From an uncultured Bacilli bacterium (GTDB taxonomy: Bacteria > Bacillota_I > Bacilli_A > RF39 > UBA660), in NCBI GenBank assembly GCA_910586865.1, contig CAJUIY010000022.1, forward strand, positions 1 through 29,454: 29,454 nucleotides of DNA, read 5' to 3'. The stretch's first letter is position 1. Each line of letters starts with the position of its first letter. The translations under genes were made by a program, and so were the position numbers. Positions 22,424-29,454 of the stretch are shown one piece after another. The notes under the pieces were generated by a model. That model was not told the DNA's origin. It did not search any database and was given only the letters and a program-made list of their open reading frames with translations.

Positions 22424-25375
22424 CTAGTCCCCATCTCTATTTAATTTTTCTATTTTTCTAACAATAATCTGATAATCCTCTAATCTTTTTTCTACGTTTC
22501 CTCTTATTTTCAAAATATCTCCTCGTACCATATTAGGGTAAAGACGATAAATTCTAGGAAAAAGAGTGAAATCAATCATCATGGTCTCATCACTACCCGT
22601 CACAAAAGACATCTCTTCTTGTTTTTTGGTTGTAATAACTTTTACTTTTTCTACTAATATAATCGTATCAATCTCTTTGTTAAAATATTTTTTTATTTCA
22701 TTTAGTGGTACAATTTTCGTATCACTTTTTTGATAATAGGTCGTAGGATGATGGGTTAGATAAAAACCAAAGATAAGTCTTTCTTGTTCTAACAGTTCAC
22801 TGTTTGAAAATTCCTCACATCTTTCTATTTCAGGCTTCATAACAAGAGAAGGATCCAAATCTTTTGTTAATTCTGCATAATTATATAAACTATCTAAATT
22901 TTTAATTAAGGTTTTTTTATTATATGAAAATTTTCGAAAACAATCGGCATAAATTAAACTTTCTAATATGGTCTTTTGAACTCCTTCCATTACTAGTCTA
23001 CTAAAACAGTCATAAATATCGGAAAAAGGAGTTTCCCCTCTTGCTTTTAGAATGAGATTAGATGAGATAGAACCAACTTTTTTAATATTAGAAAATGGAT
23101 AAAGAATCGTATGTTCCTGTACGATATATTTCGAAGAACTAAAATTGATATCTGGTTTATCAATTGAAATTCGCTCTTTCTTTGCTTCTAGGATATACTC
23201 CTTTGTTTTATATTCGGAACCAATCACATTGGATAAAAGGTTCGAGAAAAATTCATATCGAAATCGTACCTTTAGATAAGCCATTTTATAAGCAATAATC
23301 GAATAAGCAACCGAATGAGAACGATTGAACCCAAATCCTGCAAATTTTAAAATCAAGGCATATATTTTTTTTGCTGTTTCTAAATCATGTCCCTTTTCTA
23401 AACTCTTTTTTAAGAACCTTTCTTCTTCTTTTTGTAAAAGGTCTAATTTTTTCTTACTCATGGCTCTTCTTAAGATATCGGCTTCTCCTAAGGAATAACC
23501 AGCATAACGATTGGCAATTTGAATAATTTGTTCCTGATAAATAATGATACCATAGGTGTTTTTTAAAATATCTTCTAAACAAGGGTCTAAATAAGTCACT
23601 TCTTCTAAGTTATTTTTTCTTCTGATATATAAATCAATATTATCCGCAGGTCCTGGTCGAAAAAGTGCGATGGCTGCGAAAATATCTTCAAATGTCTTTG
23701 GTTGTAGCTTCTTCAAGAAATTTCTCATTCCACTACTTTCAAATTGGAAAATACCACAAGTATTAGCACCTGTAAATATTTTGATGGCTTCTTCATCGTT
23801 TAGAGGTATCTCAGAAAAAGAGATTTCTTTTTGATAATTTTTTTTAATATCTTCTAAAATATTCGAAATAATCGTTAAGTTTTTTAGTCCTAAAAAGTCC
23901 ATTTTTAAAAGACCTAATTGTTCTAAGTATTCTTGTGGATAAGCACTTAAATAGAAATCATCACTATAAGTTAAAGGAATTATTTCATCTAGTTTTTCTT
24001 CACTCATGACAATTCCTGCAGCATGAGAAGAAGTATGTCTTGGATACCCTTCTATCTTCGTTGCTATTTGATACATTTTTTTTAATTCGGAATCAGAATC
24101 AATCTGGGCTTTCAATCCTGGATTTTTTTGATAAAATTCTTCTAAAGTATCTTTTGTCATATTCGGAATATAGTGAGATAGACTATTGACTTTATAAAGT
24201 GGAATATTAAGAATTCTAGATACATCTCTTACAACCTGTTTCACTCCTAGTGTTCCAAAAGTAACAATTCCTGCTACGTTTTTTTCTCCGTATTTGGATA
24301 TCACATAACGAATAACCTCTTCTCTTTTATCATCTGGGAAATCCGTATCAATATCCGGCATCTGTTTTCTTTCTGGATTTAAGAATCTTTCAAATAGTAA
24401 GTCGTACTTGATAGGATCAATATCCGTAATTCCTAAAGAAAAAGATACCAAACTACCTGCGGCACTACCTCTTCCTGGTCCTACTAAAATATGGTTTTTC
24501 TTTGCGTATTTAATAAAATCATAAACGACTAAAAAATAATTAGAAAATCCCATCTTCTGAATAATTCTTAGTTCATACATTAGTCTTTGTTGATAATTTT
24601 TTGGAATATCACTACCAAATCTTTTGCCTAAACCTTTGATAGAAAGTTCCACTAGATAAGTATCAGAATCTAAATTCTTCGTATCTTTATAGATTGGTAG
24701 AAGTAGGCGGTCATAAGAAAAAGTGACATTACAAAGACTTGCTAGTTTCAAGGTATTTTCTATTCCCTCTTTTCTTCTAGCAGGAAAAGATACCTCTAAC
24801 TCGTGATTTTCTAGCTCATAGTATACATTATCGATTACTGTCTTTCCATCTCGAATGAGATATAAACTTTTTAGATACGGAATATCTTTCTTTTCCAAAT
24901 ATAAAGCTTCTTTAAAGATTACGATATTTTTTGTTAACTGATAAGCTTTTTCTTCTTCTTCTAAAGTTTGATAACCAATCCATATTTCTTGATATATATC
25001 TTTTAATTGTTCATAAATATAGGAGTAACGATATGGTAAGATGGCGAATAAGCCTTCCCTATATTCCTCTAAATCTTCTTTTTTTAGTTTTTCTTTACTA
25101 TGAATTGTCGTTAATTTGATTAGAGATTGATACCCTTTATTATTCTTAGCAAATAAGACAATAGTAGCTTCCTCTAAGGTAACAGAAAGGGAAAGGATGG
25201 GTTTTATTTGATTTTGATTGCATTTTGTAACAAATTCCATCGTCGCATACATATTATCATCATTTAGAGAAATAGAATTTAAGTGATGTTCTTTGGCAAA
25301 CTTTACAATATCATCTACAGTCAACATACTAGAAAGTAAAGAGTAGTTACTTCTATTATATAATGGTATATAAAT
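22424..25375 (-). CDS. dnaE: DNA polymerase III alpha subunit DnaE with degenerate PHP domain and AUU start
   Basis: Family C polymerase. The palm region has GPGRGSAAGSLVSF and the catalytic Asps in PDIDTDFPDD. The fingers region follows (FRPGPADNIDLYI, then GIIIYQEQI and GFGFNRSHSVAYS), and an OB-fold lies at the end. The first ATG (25327) would begin inside the PHP domain. The same frame runs upstream 16 codons as IYIPLYNRSNYSLLSS, matching the DnaE N-terminus. A full AAAGGAGG precedes an in-frame ATT at 25375 by ~8 bases. The ATG at 25382 is out of frame and ends after 8 codons. So AUU initiation, or a one-base error, is likely. PHP metal ligands are lost (H-x-H reads YNR; TDH reads NDD), implying no PHP nuclease activity. 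Confidence 0.93.
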   Translation of the reverse strand: MYIPLYNRSNYSLLSSMLTVDDIVKFAKEHHLNSISLNDDNMYATMEFVTKCNQNQIKPILSLSVTLEEATIVLFAKNNKGYQSLIKLTTIHSKEKLKKEDLEEYREGLFAILPYRYSYIYEQLKDIYQEIWIGYQTLEEEEKAYQLTKNIVIFKEALYLEKKDIPYLKSLYLIRDGKTVIDNVYYELENHELEVSFPARRKEGIENTLKLASLCNVTFSYDRLLLPIYKDTKNLDSDTYLVELSIKGLGKRFGSDIPKNYQQRLMYELRIIQKMGFSNYFLVVYDFIKYAKKNHILVGPGRGSAAGSLVSFSLGITDIDPIKYDLLFERFLNPERKQMPDIDTDFPDDKREEVIRYVISKYGEKNVAGIVTFGTLGVKQVVRDVSRILNIPLYKVNSLSHYIPNMTKDTLEEFYQKNPGLKAQIDSDSELKKMYQIATKIEGYPRHTSSHAAGIVMSEEKLDEIIPLTYSDDFYLSAYPQEYLEQLGLLKMDFLGLKNLTIISNILEDIKKNYQKEISFSEIPLNDEEAIKIFTGANTCGIFQFESSGMRNFLKKLQPKTFEDIFAAIALFRPGPADNIDLYIRRKNNLEEVTYLDPCLEDILKNTYGIIIYQEQIIQIANRYAGYSLGEADILRRAMSKKKLDLLQKEEERFLKKSLEKGHDLETAKKIYALILKFAGFGFNRSHSVAYSIIAYKMAYLKVRFRYEFFSNLLSNVIGSEYKTKEYILEAKKERISIDKPDINFSSSKYIVQEHTILYPFSNIKKVGSISSNLILKARGETPFSDIYDCFSRLVMEGVQKTILESLIYADCFRKFSYNKKTLIKNLDSLYNYAELTKDLDPSLVMKPEIERCEEFSNSELLEQERLIFGFYLTHHPTTYYQKSDTKIVPLNEIKKYFNKEIDTIILVEKVKVITTKKQEEMSFVTGSDETMMIDFTLFPRIYRLYPNMVRGDILKIRGNVEKRLEDYQIIVRKIEKLNRDGD

Positions 25376-25433
25376 ACGACATCCCTCCTTTCTTCCATTT
25401 TATCATAATTTATATAAATTATATAGAATTTGT

Positions 25434-25462
25434 TTGACTTTCCCCTATGAATATGGTAAAGT
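25434..25462 (+). promoter_or_regulatory. Promoter of rpmB
   Basis: TTGACT (25434-25439), a 17-base spacer and TAAAGT (25457-25462) precede a short leader with AAAGGAGG. Confidence 0.6.
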
Positions 25463-25498
25463 TATAGAGCAAGGAACAGGTATAAAGGAGGTTATGAC

Positions 25499-25684
25499 AT
25501 GTCAAGAACAAATATTTCACGTAAAAAACCAAATTCAGCAAATGCGAGATCTCATGCTTGTAACAGTACAAAAAGACAACAAAAAGTAAATTTACAAGTA
25601 GTAAGAGATGAAAATGGGAATAAATTTAGAATATCTGCACAGGAAAAGAAAACATTATTAAAAAGTGAAAAAAAAGCTGCCTAA
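25499..25684 (+). CDS. rpmB: 50S ribosomal protein bL28
   Basis: The 61-residue basic protein matches bL28: an N-terminal K-P-N-S-A-N segment, RSHACNSTKR, VNLQVVRD, and a C-terminal KTLLKSEK tail. It has none of the zinc-binding Cys pairs of the C+ form, so it is the C- form. AAAGGAGG precedes the ATG with good spacing. It is transcribed alone, divergent from dnaE, with its own promoter and a shared terminator. The sequence is rather divergent, but size, motifs and context agree. Confidence 0.9.
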   Translation: MSRTNISRKKPNSANARSHACNSTKRQQKVNLQVVRDENGNKFRISAQEKKTLLKSEKKAA

Positions 25685-25697
25685 TAAGCAGTTTTTT
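25671..25697. terminator. Bidirectional terminator between rpmB and the next gene
   Basis: AAAAAGCTGC (25671-25680) pairs with GCAGTTTTTT (25688-25697), one G-U, 7-base loop. A-rich on one side and T-rich on the other, it can serve both convergent genes. Confidence 0.75.
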
Positions 25698-26341
25698 TAA
25701 TTGGTATTACAAAGATGCCCTGCTCTACCTTCTATTTCTTTTATTTCACGTAAGGTTTGATCTAACTTATTGCTAACATTGATAAGATTATCCTTTGGTA
25801 CTTTAGAAACATCTAATTTTTGGTAATCTATTTTAATATCTATTTTCATTTTGTTTTCTTTATAACTAGTACTAAACTCAAGGCCATCTATCGACTCGAC
25901 ACTTTTCTCTAATTTTTTATACTTTTCATTGTAAATAGATAAATTATTCGTAGCAATATCCATGCTATTTGGTAGTGGGGTGTAAGTATAATCCAAATCT
26001 ACTGTTTTTAATAAGTCCTTTTTAAAATGATAAGTGGTTACTAACACTCTAGAAATCCCCACTTCTTTATCCTTCTTTTTTTGAGTACATCTTAAAAACT
26101 GCCCTGCTGGTTTTACATTTTCATGTTTTTTAAATAGTTCTGCAGAAGAAGAGATGAAATCAGCGATATTTTTATAAAATACACCCCCAAAGATCAATAC
26201 AACTCCAATTGCTATTAAAATAATAGGTACTTTTAGAAACTTCTTTTTTTGTTCTTCTTTTTGGACTTCTACTTGAAGACTTCCTAAACTCAAAAGATTT
26301 TTATCGTGTTCGTTTTCTTTTTTCTTTGCTATTTTTGCCAC
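25697..26341 (-). CDS. Membrane-anchored protein of unknown function
   Basis: The 214-residue protein has a charged cytoplasmic N-terminus (about 35 residues), one membrane helix (about 36-57, VPIILIAIGVVLIFGGVFY) and an outside domain of ~155 residues with two Cys (LRCTQKK, HLCNT) that may form a disulfide. I see no known motif. The start is a GTG at 26341 (MAKIAKKKEN), 6 bases after AGGTG; the GTG at 26350 would overlap that site. A TATAAT lies at 26376-26381 but has no convincing -35. It converges with rpmB and lies downstream of the typA terminator, so it is probably monocistronic. Confidence 0.78.
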   Translation of the reverse strand: MAKIAKKKENEHDKNLLSLGSLQVEVQKEEQKKKFLKVPIILIAIGVVLIFGGVFYKNIADFISSSAELFKKHENVKPAGQFLRCTQKKKDKEVGISRVLVTTYHFKKDLLKTVDLDYTYTPLPNSMDIATNNLSIYNEKYKKLEKSVESIDGLEFSTSYKENKMKIDIKIDYQKLDVSKVPKDNLINVSNKLDQTLREIKEIEGRAGHLCNTN

Positions 26342-26394
26342 GTGAAACACCTACACCTTCTCTATTCTTACTATTATTATATCAAATTTTTCAT

Positions 26395-26434
26395 AAAAAA
26401 AAAGCAAAACAAGTGTTTTCCTTAATTTGCTTTT
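26395..26434 (-). terminator. Intrinsic terminator of typA
   Basis: AAAAGCAAA pairs with TTTGCTTTT on the minus strand, with a small internal hairpin (AAAAC/GTTTT, 26406-26419), then an eight-base T-run. The stop codon lies within it. Confidence 0.7.
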
Positions 26435-28236
26435 CTAGAATCAAACTTTTTACGTGATTCCGTGTCTAGTATTCTTTTCCGAATTCGAATAAAGTTTGGA
26501 GTTACTTCTACTAATTCATCCGAATTAATATAATCAAGAGCATATTCTAGTGTAATTGGACGTGGTCTTTTTAAAACGACCGTATGATCAGAGCCAGCTG
26601 CACGTACATTGGTTAAGTTTTTACCCTTTGTTACATTCACTGCTAAATCATTTTCACGATTACACTCTCCTACTACCATTCCTTCGTATACTTCTGTTCC
26701 TGGTTCAATGAACATAATTCCACGACTTTCTAGATTTCCGATAGAATAAGCAGTGGAAGAACCTGCATCAATGGATACTAACACACCAAGTTTTCTCTCA
26801 CCCACATCAACAGACTCCATTGGAGCATACTCTTTGAAGGTATGATTCATAATTCCATAACCTTTCGTTAAGGTCATAAAATCTGTTGAAAAGCCAATTA
26901 ATCCACGAGATGGTATCGTATAATTTAATCTGGTTTGTCCTTCAAAATTCATCATATTATCCATTTTAGCACCACGAAGCCCTAATTGTTCAATAACACT
27001 ACCAACGGATTCTTCTGGTACTTCAATTTGTAAATCTTCATAAGGTTCCACTTTAACGCCATCTATTTCTTTGATAATAACAGTTGGTTTGGATACTTCT
27101 AATTCAAATCCTTCACGTCTCATATTTTCGATTAATATTCCAAGATGAAGTTCCCCTCTACCAGAAACTAAGAAAGAATCATTCGAAGCGGGTTCTATTT
27201 TCAAGCTTACATCTTTTTGACATTCACGGTTTAATCTCTCTTCAATCTTTCTTGCCGTAACAATTTTACCATCTTTTCCAACAAAAGGAGAAGAATTCGC
27301 ACCAAAAGTCATTTGAAGCGTTGGTTCATCAATATGAAGAACTGGTAGTGGTTCTATATGGTCACTATCGCAAATCGTCTCTCCTACGGAAATATCCGCA
27401 AGACCTGCGATTGCTACAATATCTCCTGCTTCTGCACTTTCTATCTCTATTCTTTTATATCCATAAAAACCGAATAATTTTTGAATTCGAAATTGCTTCG
27501 TAGAACCGTCTAATCTACAACAAGTAACCATTTGTCCTGTTTTTACTACTCCATTATGAATACGACCGATACCAATTCTACCAACAAATTCATTATAATC
27601 CAGTAAAGCTGGTTGGAATTGTAAAGAAAGAGTGCTATCCCCACTAGGTTCTGGAATTTCTTCTAGTATGGTATCTAATACTTCACTAAAACCTTCTGTT
27701 TGAGTAGACAAATCATCACTAAAAGAACAAGTACCATTTAAAGCAGAGGCATAGATTACTTTAAAATCTAATTGTTCATCATTCGCTCCCAGTTCAATAA
27801 ATAAATCTAAAATTTCGTCTAAAACTTTTGCACATCTTGCACTAGGTTTATCTACTTTATTAATAACAACAATTGGTTTTGCTCCTGCTTCGAATGCCTT
27901 CTTTAAAACAAACCTAGTTTGAGGCATCGCCCCTTCATAGGCATCTACCACTAATAAAACACCATCTACCATATTCATGATACGTTCAACTTCACCACCA
28001 AAATCTGCATGTCCTGGAGTATCTAAAATATTGATTCTCGTATCTTTATAGTCTAGTGCAGTTGTTTTGGCTAAAATCGTAATTCCACGTTCTTTTTCTA
28101 AATCATTGGAATCCATAGATACATTAGAGACATCTTCATTATCACGGAACATTCCAGAATGTTTTAAGATTCCATCTACTAATGTGGTTTTTCCGTGGTC
28201 AACATGGGCAATAATTGCTACATTTCTTTTTTTCAT
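26422..28236 (-). CDS. typA: Ribosome-associated GTPase TypA/BipA
   Basis: The 604-residue GTPase has G1 AHVDHGKTT, switch I ERGITILAK, G3 DTPGHADFGGE and G4 NKVDKPSA, then beta-barrel domain II, the EF-G-like domains III and V, and the BipA C-terminal domain. It belongs to the EF-G/LepA class of translational GTPases, binds the 70S ribosome and acts in stress and cold adaptation. Start: ATG at 28236, with AGGAAG ~9 bases upstream. The TTG at 28242 is too close to that site. An extended -10 promoter lies upstream. Confidence 0.97.
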   Translation of the reverse strand: MKKRNVAIIAHVDHGKTTLVDGILKHSGMFRDNEDVSNVSMDSNDLEKERGITILAKTTALDYKDTRINILDTPGHADFGGEVERIMNMVDGVLLVVDAYEGAMPQTRFVLKKAFEAGAKPIVVINKVDKPSARCAKVLDEILDLFIELGANDEQLDFKVIYASALNGTCSFSDDLSTQTEGFSEVLDTILEEIPEPSGDSTLSLQFQPALLDYNEFVGRIGIGRIHNGVVKTGQMVTCCRLDGSTKQFRIQKLFGFYGYKRIEIESAEAGDIVAIAGLADISVGETICDSDHIEPLPVLHIDEPTLQMTFGANSSPFVGKDGKIVTARKIEERLNRECQKDVSLKIEPASNDSFLVSGRGELHLGILIENMRREGFELEVSKPTVIIKEIDGVKVEPYEDLQIEVPEESVGSVIEQLGLRGAKMDNMMNFEGQTRLNYTIPSRGLIGFSTDFMTLTKGYGIMNHTFKEYAPMESVDVGERKLGVLVSIDAGSSTAYSIGNLESRGIMFIEPGTEVYEGMVVGECNRENDLAVNVTKGKNLTNVRAAGSDHTVVLKRPRPITLEYALDYINSDELVEVTPNFIRIRKRILDTESRKKFDSRKAN

Positions 28237-28264
28237 ATACAAACACTTCCTTATAACGCAAATG

Positions 28265-28293
28265 ATTATACCACAAATAAGGTAGAATTACTA
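28265..28293 (-). promoter_or_regulatory. Extended -10 promoter of typA
   Basis: TGGTATAAT (28273-28265) is an extended -10 with perfect hexamer. TAGTAA lies 17 bases upstream and is a weak -35. Confidence 0.65.
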
Positions 28294-28316
28294 GTACTTT
28301 CTTATTTAATTTTTAC

Positions 28317-28351
28317 AAAAAAAAGTGGAGAGTTTATGTGTATTCTCCACT
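28317..28351 (-). terminator. Intrinsic terminator of the M23 peptidase gene
   Basis: AGTGGAGA and TCTCCACT pair perfectly (8 bp, 12-base loop) and are followed on the minus strand by at least seven T. Confidence 0.9.
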
Positions 28352-28367
28352 AATAATATACTGATTC

Positions 28368-29183
28368 TTAATAATTGCCACTTTTATATTTTGGAGCATC
28401 TGTAAATTCTGCTACCGTGTTTTGGATATAAATTTTTACTCGCCCATAATCAAGAGTTTCTATTTCCACTGTGGTATTACCATCTTTAAAGCCATAAATA
28501 AGATAAGAAAGTCCTCCAAATTTTTTAGGATTTAAAAATGCTTTCGCATTCTTTTTCACAGGAGCAGAAGCAAGATCATAAACAGCCCAACTAGAAATGC
28601 TTGGCGGAAGATTGACGTATTTTTTTGTTGTTGGTGTCGGAGTAGTAGAATTCGTGTACTTTGGCTTTAGCAAATTTTTTCGATTTAAAATATTAGTATT
28701 ATCAAAGAAACAAACTTCATCCAAATCTTTTTCATTAGGAAACATATAAATTCCATACTTATTTTTAGACCATGTCGTATCTGCTCCTTCTTCTATTTCG
28801 ATATGACAATGGACCCCTGTTGCGTTCCCTTTTACTCCCATATTTCCAAGTTGAACGCCTTGTTTCACCGTTTGTCCTGGTTTGGCATCCATCGTATCAT
28901 CATGAGCTGTCATAAAAGTTACTGTTCCTACATAACCATTCGCACAACGTACTTTAGAAGTAGATTGCCACATTACTTGACCAGATTCTGGATATGTTTT
29001 TATACATTTTACGGTACATGGTGCATAATATGGATATTTCACCCCACTCTTTGCTCCTCGTACATCCACTGCATAAGTTCCTTTATGCGTTCCTTCTCCT
29101 GCTCCTTGTGTTATGTACAAGTCCGTAAAAGGACAAAGAAAGTTTTCCATACCATTCGTGATAGATGTCTCATTTTTTTTCAC
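28368..29183 (-). CDS. Phage-lysin-like M23 peptidase with C-terminal SH3-like wall-binding domain
   Basis: Residues ~15-160 are an M23 (lysostaphin-type) endopeptidase: His33 and Asp40 in THKGTYAVD, His94 in TAHDDT and the HxH pair His125/His127 in GVHCHIEIE, fitting the zinc site. A Thr/Pro linker (STTPTPTTK) leads to a C-terminal domain (about 190-260) with PPSISSWAVYDL, PKKFGGLSY and YGRVKIYI, a pattern I associate with wall-binding domains of Clostridium phage lysins. There is no signal peptide, as for holin-dependent lysins or mother-cell lytic enzymes. The GTG at 29183 lies 8 bases after AAGGAGG; the GTG at 29192 overlaps it. No other phage gene is visible. Substrate is inferred to be peptidoglycan cross-bridges. 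Confidence 0.85.
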   Translation of the reverse strand: MKKNETSITNGMENFLCPFTDLYITQGAGEGTHKGTYAVDVRGAKSGVKYPYYAPCTVKCIKTYPESGQVMWQSTSKVRCANGYVGTVTFMTAHDDTMDAKPGQTVKQGVQLGNMGVKGNATGVHCHIEIEEGADTTWSKNKYGIYMFPNEKDLDEVCFFDNTNILNRKNLLKPKYTNSTTPTPTTKKYVNLPPSISSWAVYDLASAPVKKNAKAFLNPKKFGGLSYLIYGFKDGNTTVEIETLDYGRVKIYIQNTVAEFTDAPKYKSGNY

Positions 29184-29311
29184 AATAATCACCTCCTTAA
29201 TCTACTATATCGTATGAAAAAATCTATTTTTTGAATCGGCATACATACTAATTTTGTAACCTTTTTTCATCTTTGGCATATGATAATAGATTAAAAAAGT
29301 AAATTTATGTC

Positions 29312-29340
29312 TTGGATTTTAGGAAGTTTTATATTATAAT
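29312..29340 (+). promoter_or_regulatory. Promoter of the tRNA-Gly gene
   Basis: TTGGAT (29312-29317), a 17-base spacer and a perfect TATAAT (29335-29340) end 30 bases before the tRNA. Confidence 0.7.
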
Positions 29341-29370
29341 GATATTAGTTGAATTTATTACAACAATTAT

Positions 29371-29445
29371 GCAGATGTAGTTTAGTGGTTAGAATACGGC
29401 CTTGCCAAGGCTGTGACGGGGATTCGATTTCCCTCATCTGCTCCA
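29371..29445 (+). tRNA. tRNA-Gly (anticodon GCC), 3' CCA encoded
   Basis: A full cloverleaf is visible. Acceptor GCAGATG pairs with CATCTGC (7 of 7). The anticodon stem CGGCC/GGCTG has loop TTGCCAA with anticodon GCC at 29404-29406. The T-arm GGGGA/TCCCT has loop TTCGATT. U is the discriminator base and CCA follows directly. It may be the first gene of a tRNA cluster continuing beyond the window. Confidence 0.97.
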
Positions 29446-29454
29446 TTTGAAAAC

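Noticed and set aside
28803..29234. Plus-strand frame of 143 codons opposite the M23 gene
   Set aside because: Antisense to catalytic motifs of the M23 domain, Cys/His/Ser-rich nonsense composition and no ribosome-binding site.
1..29454. Mycoplasma-type genetic code (TGA read as Trp)
   Set aside because: TGA ends lon, spoVID and ireB at positions fitting their families, and Trp residues in conserved motifs use TGG.
1..29454. CRISPR array, rRNA genes, intact prophage
   Set aside because: No regularly spaced direct repeats, no rRNA-like sequence, and only one isolated phage-like gene were found.

Overview
The window is a strongly AT-rich bacterial chromosome segment with Firmicutes/Bacilli-type gene content. 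The closest overall impression is an uncultured gut-type Bacilli lineage near the Mollicutes or Erysipelotrichia; that placement is inference from protein style, not a measured result. TGA is used as a stop (lon, spoVID, ireB), so this is not a code-4 mycoplasma. It keeps a Bacillus-like wall and sporulation toolkit: mltG, ireB, lspA, and a spoVID-ysxE pair.

Left edge (1-490): the 3' end of an insertion sequence, with the C-terminus of a DDE transposase, a strongly self-complementary element at 289-443, and an AT-rich terminal region. It abuts the stop codon of a type IV prepilin-like gene. Next come a small two-span membrane ORF (plus strand), then on the minus strand ysxE-like, spoVID-like, an unknown gene and lon, followed by tig, a 621-residue unknown protein and greA with two sigma-A-type promoters.

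Middle (10,013-18,406, minus strand): a block syntenic with the B. subtilis yrzL-yrrK-yrzB-yrrL-yrrM-yrrN-yrrO-(udk)-greA region: ireB, ruvX, DUF1292, mltG, trmR, then trhP1, trhP2, an unknown gene, dgt and greA. Three envelope genes are inserted between trmR and trhP1: a membrane-anchored protein, a pilin-like two-span protein, and the same pilin-like domain fused to an NlpC/P60 peptidase. trmR and trhP1/trhP2 are known to make 5-methoxyuridine at tRNA position 34.

Right part: a rhomboid protease and a divergent tspO; an operon dnaE-lspA-unknown-rluD, where dnaE appears to start at AUU and has a degenerate PHP domain; rpmB; a membrane-anchored unknown; typA; an M23 phage-lysin-like peptidase without a signal peptide; and tRNA-Gly(GCC) at the edge. 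No CRISPR array, rRNA or intact prophage is seen, and no stretch over 300 bases lacks a gene.

The observations most worth checking are the structured element in the insertion sequence, the duplicated pilin-like domain joined to a cell-wall peptidase, and the non-canonical dnaE start.
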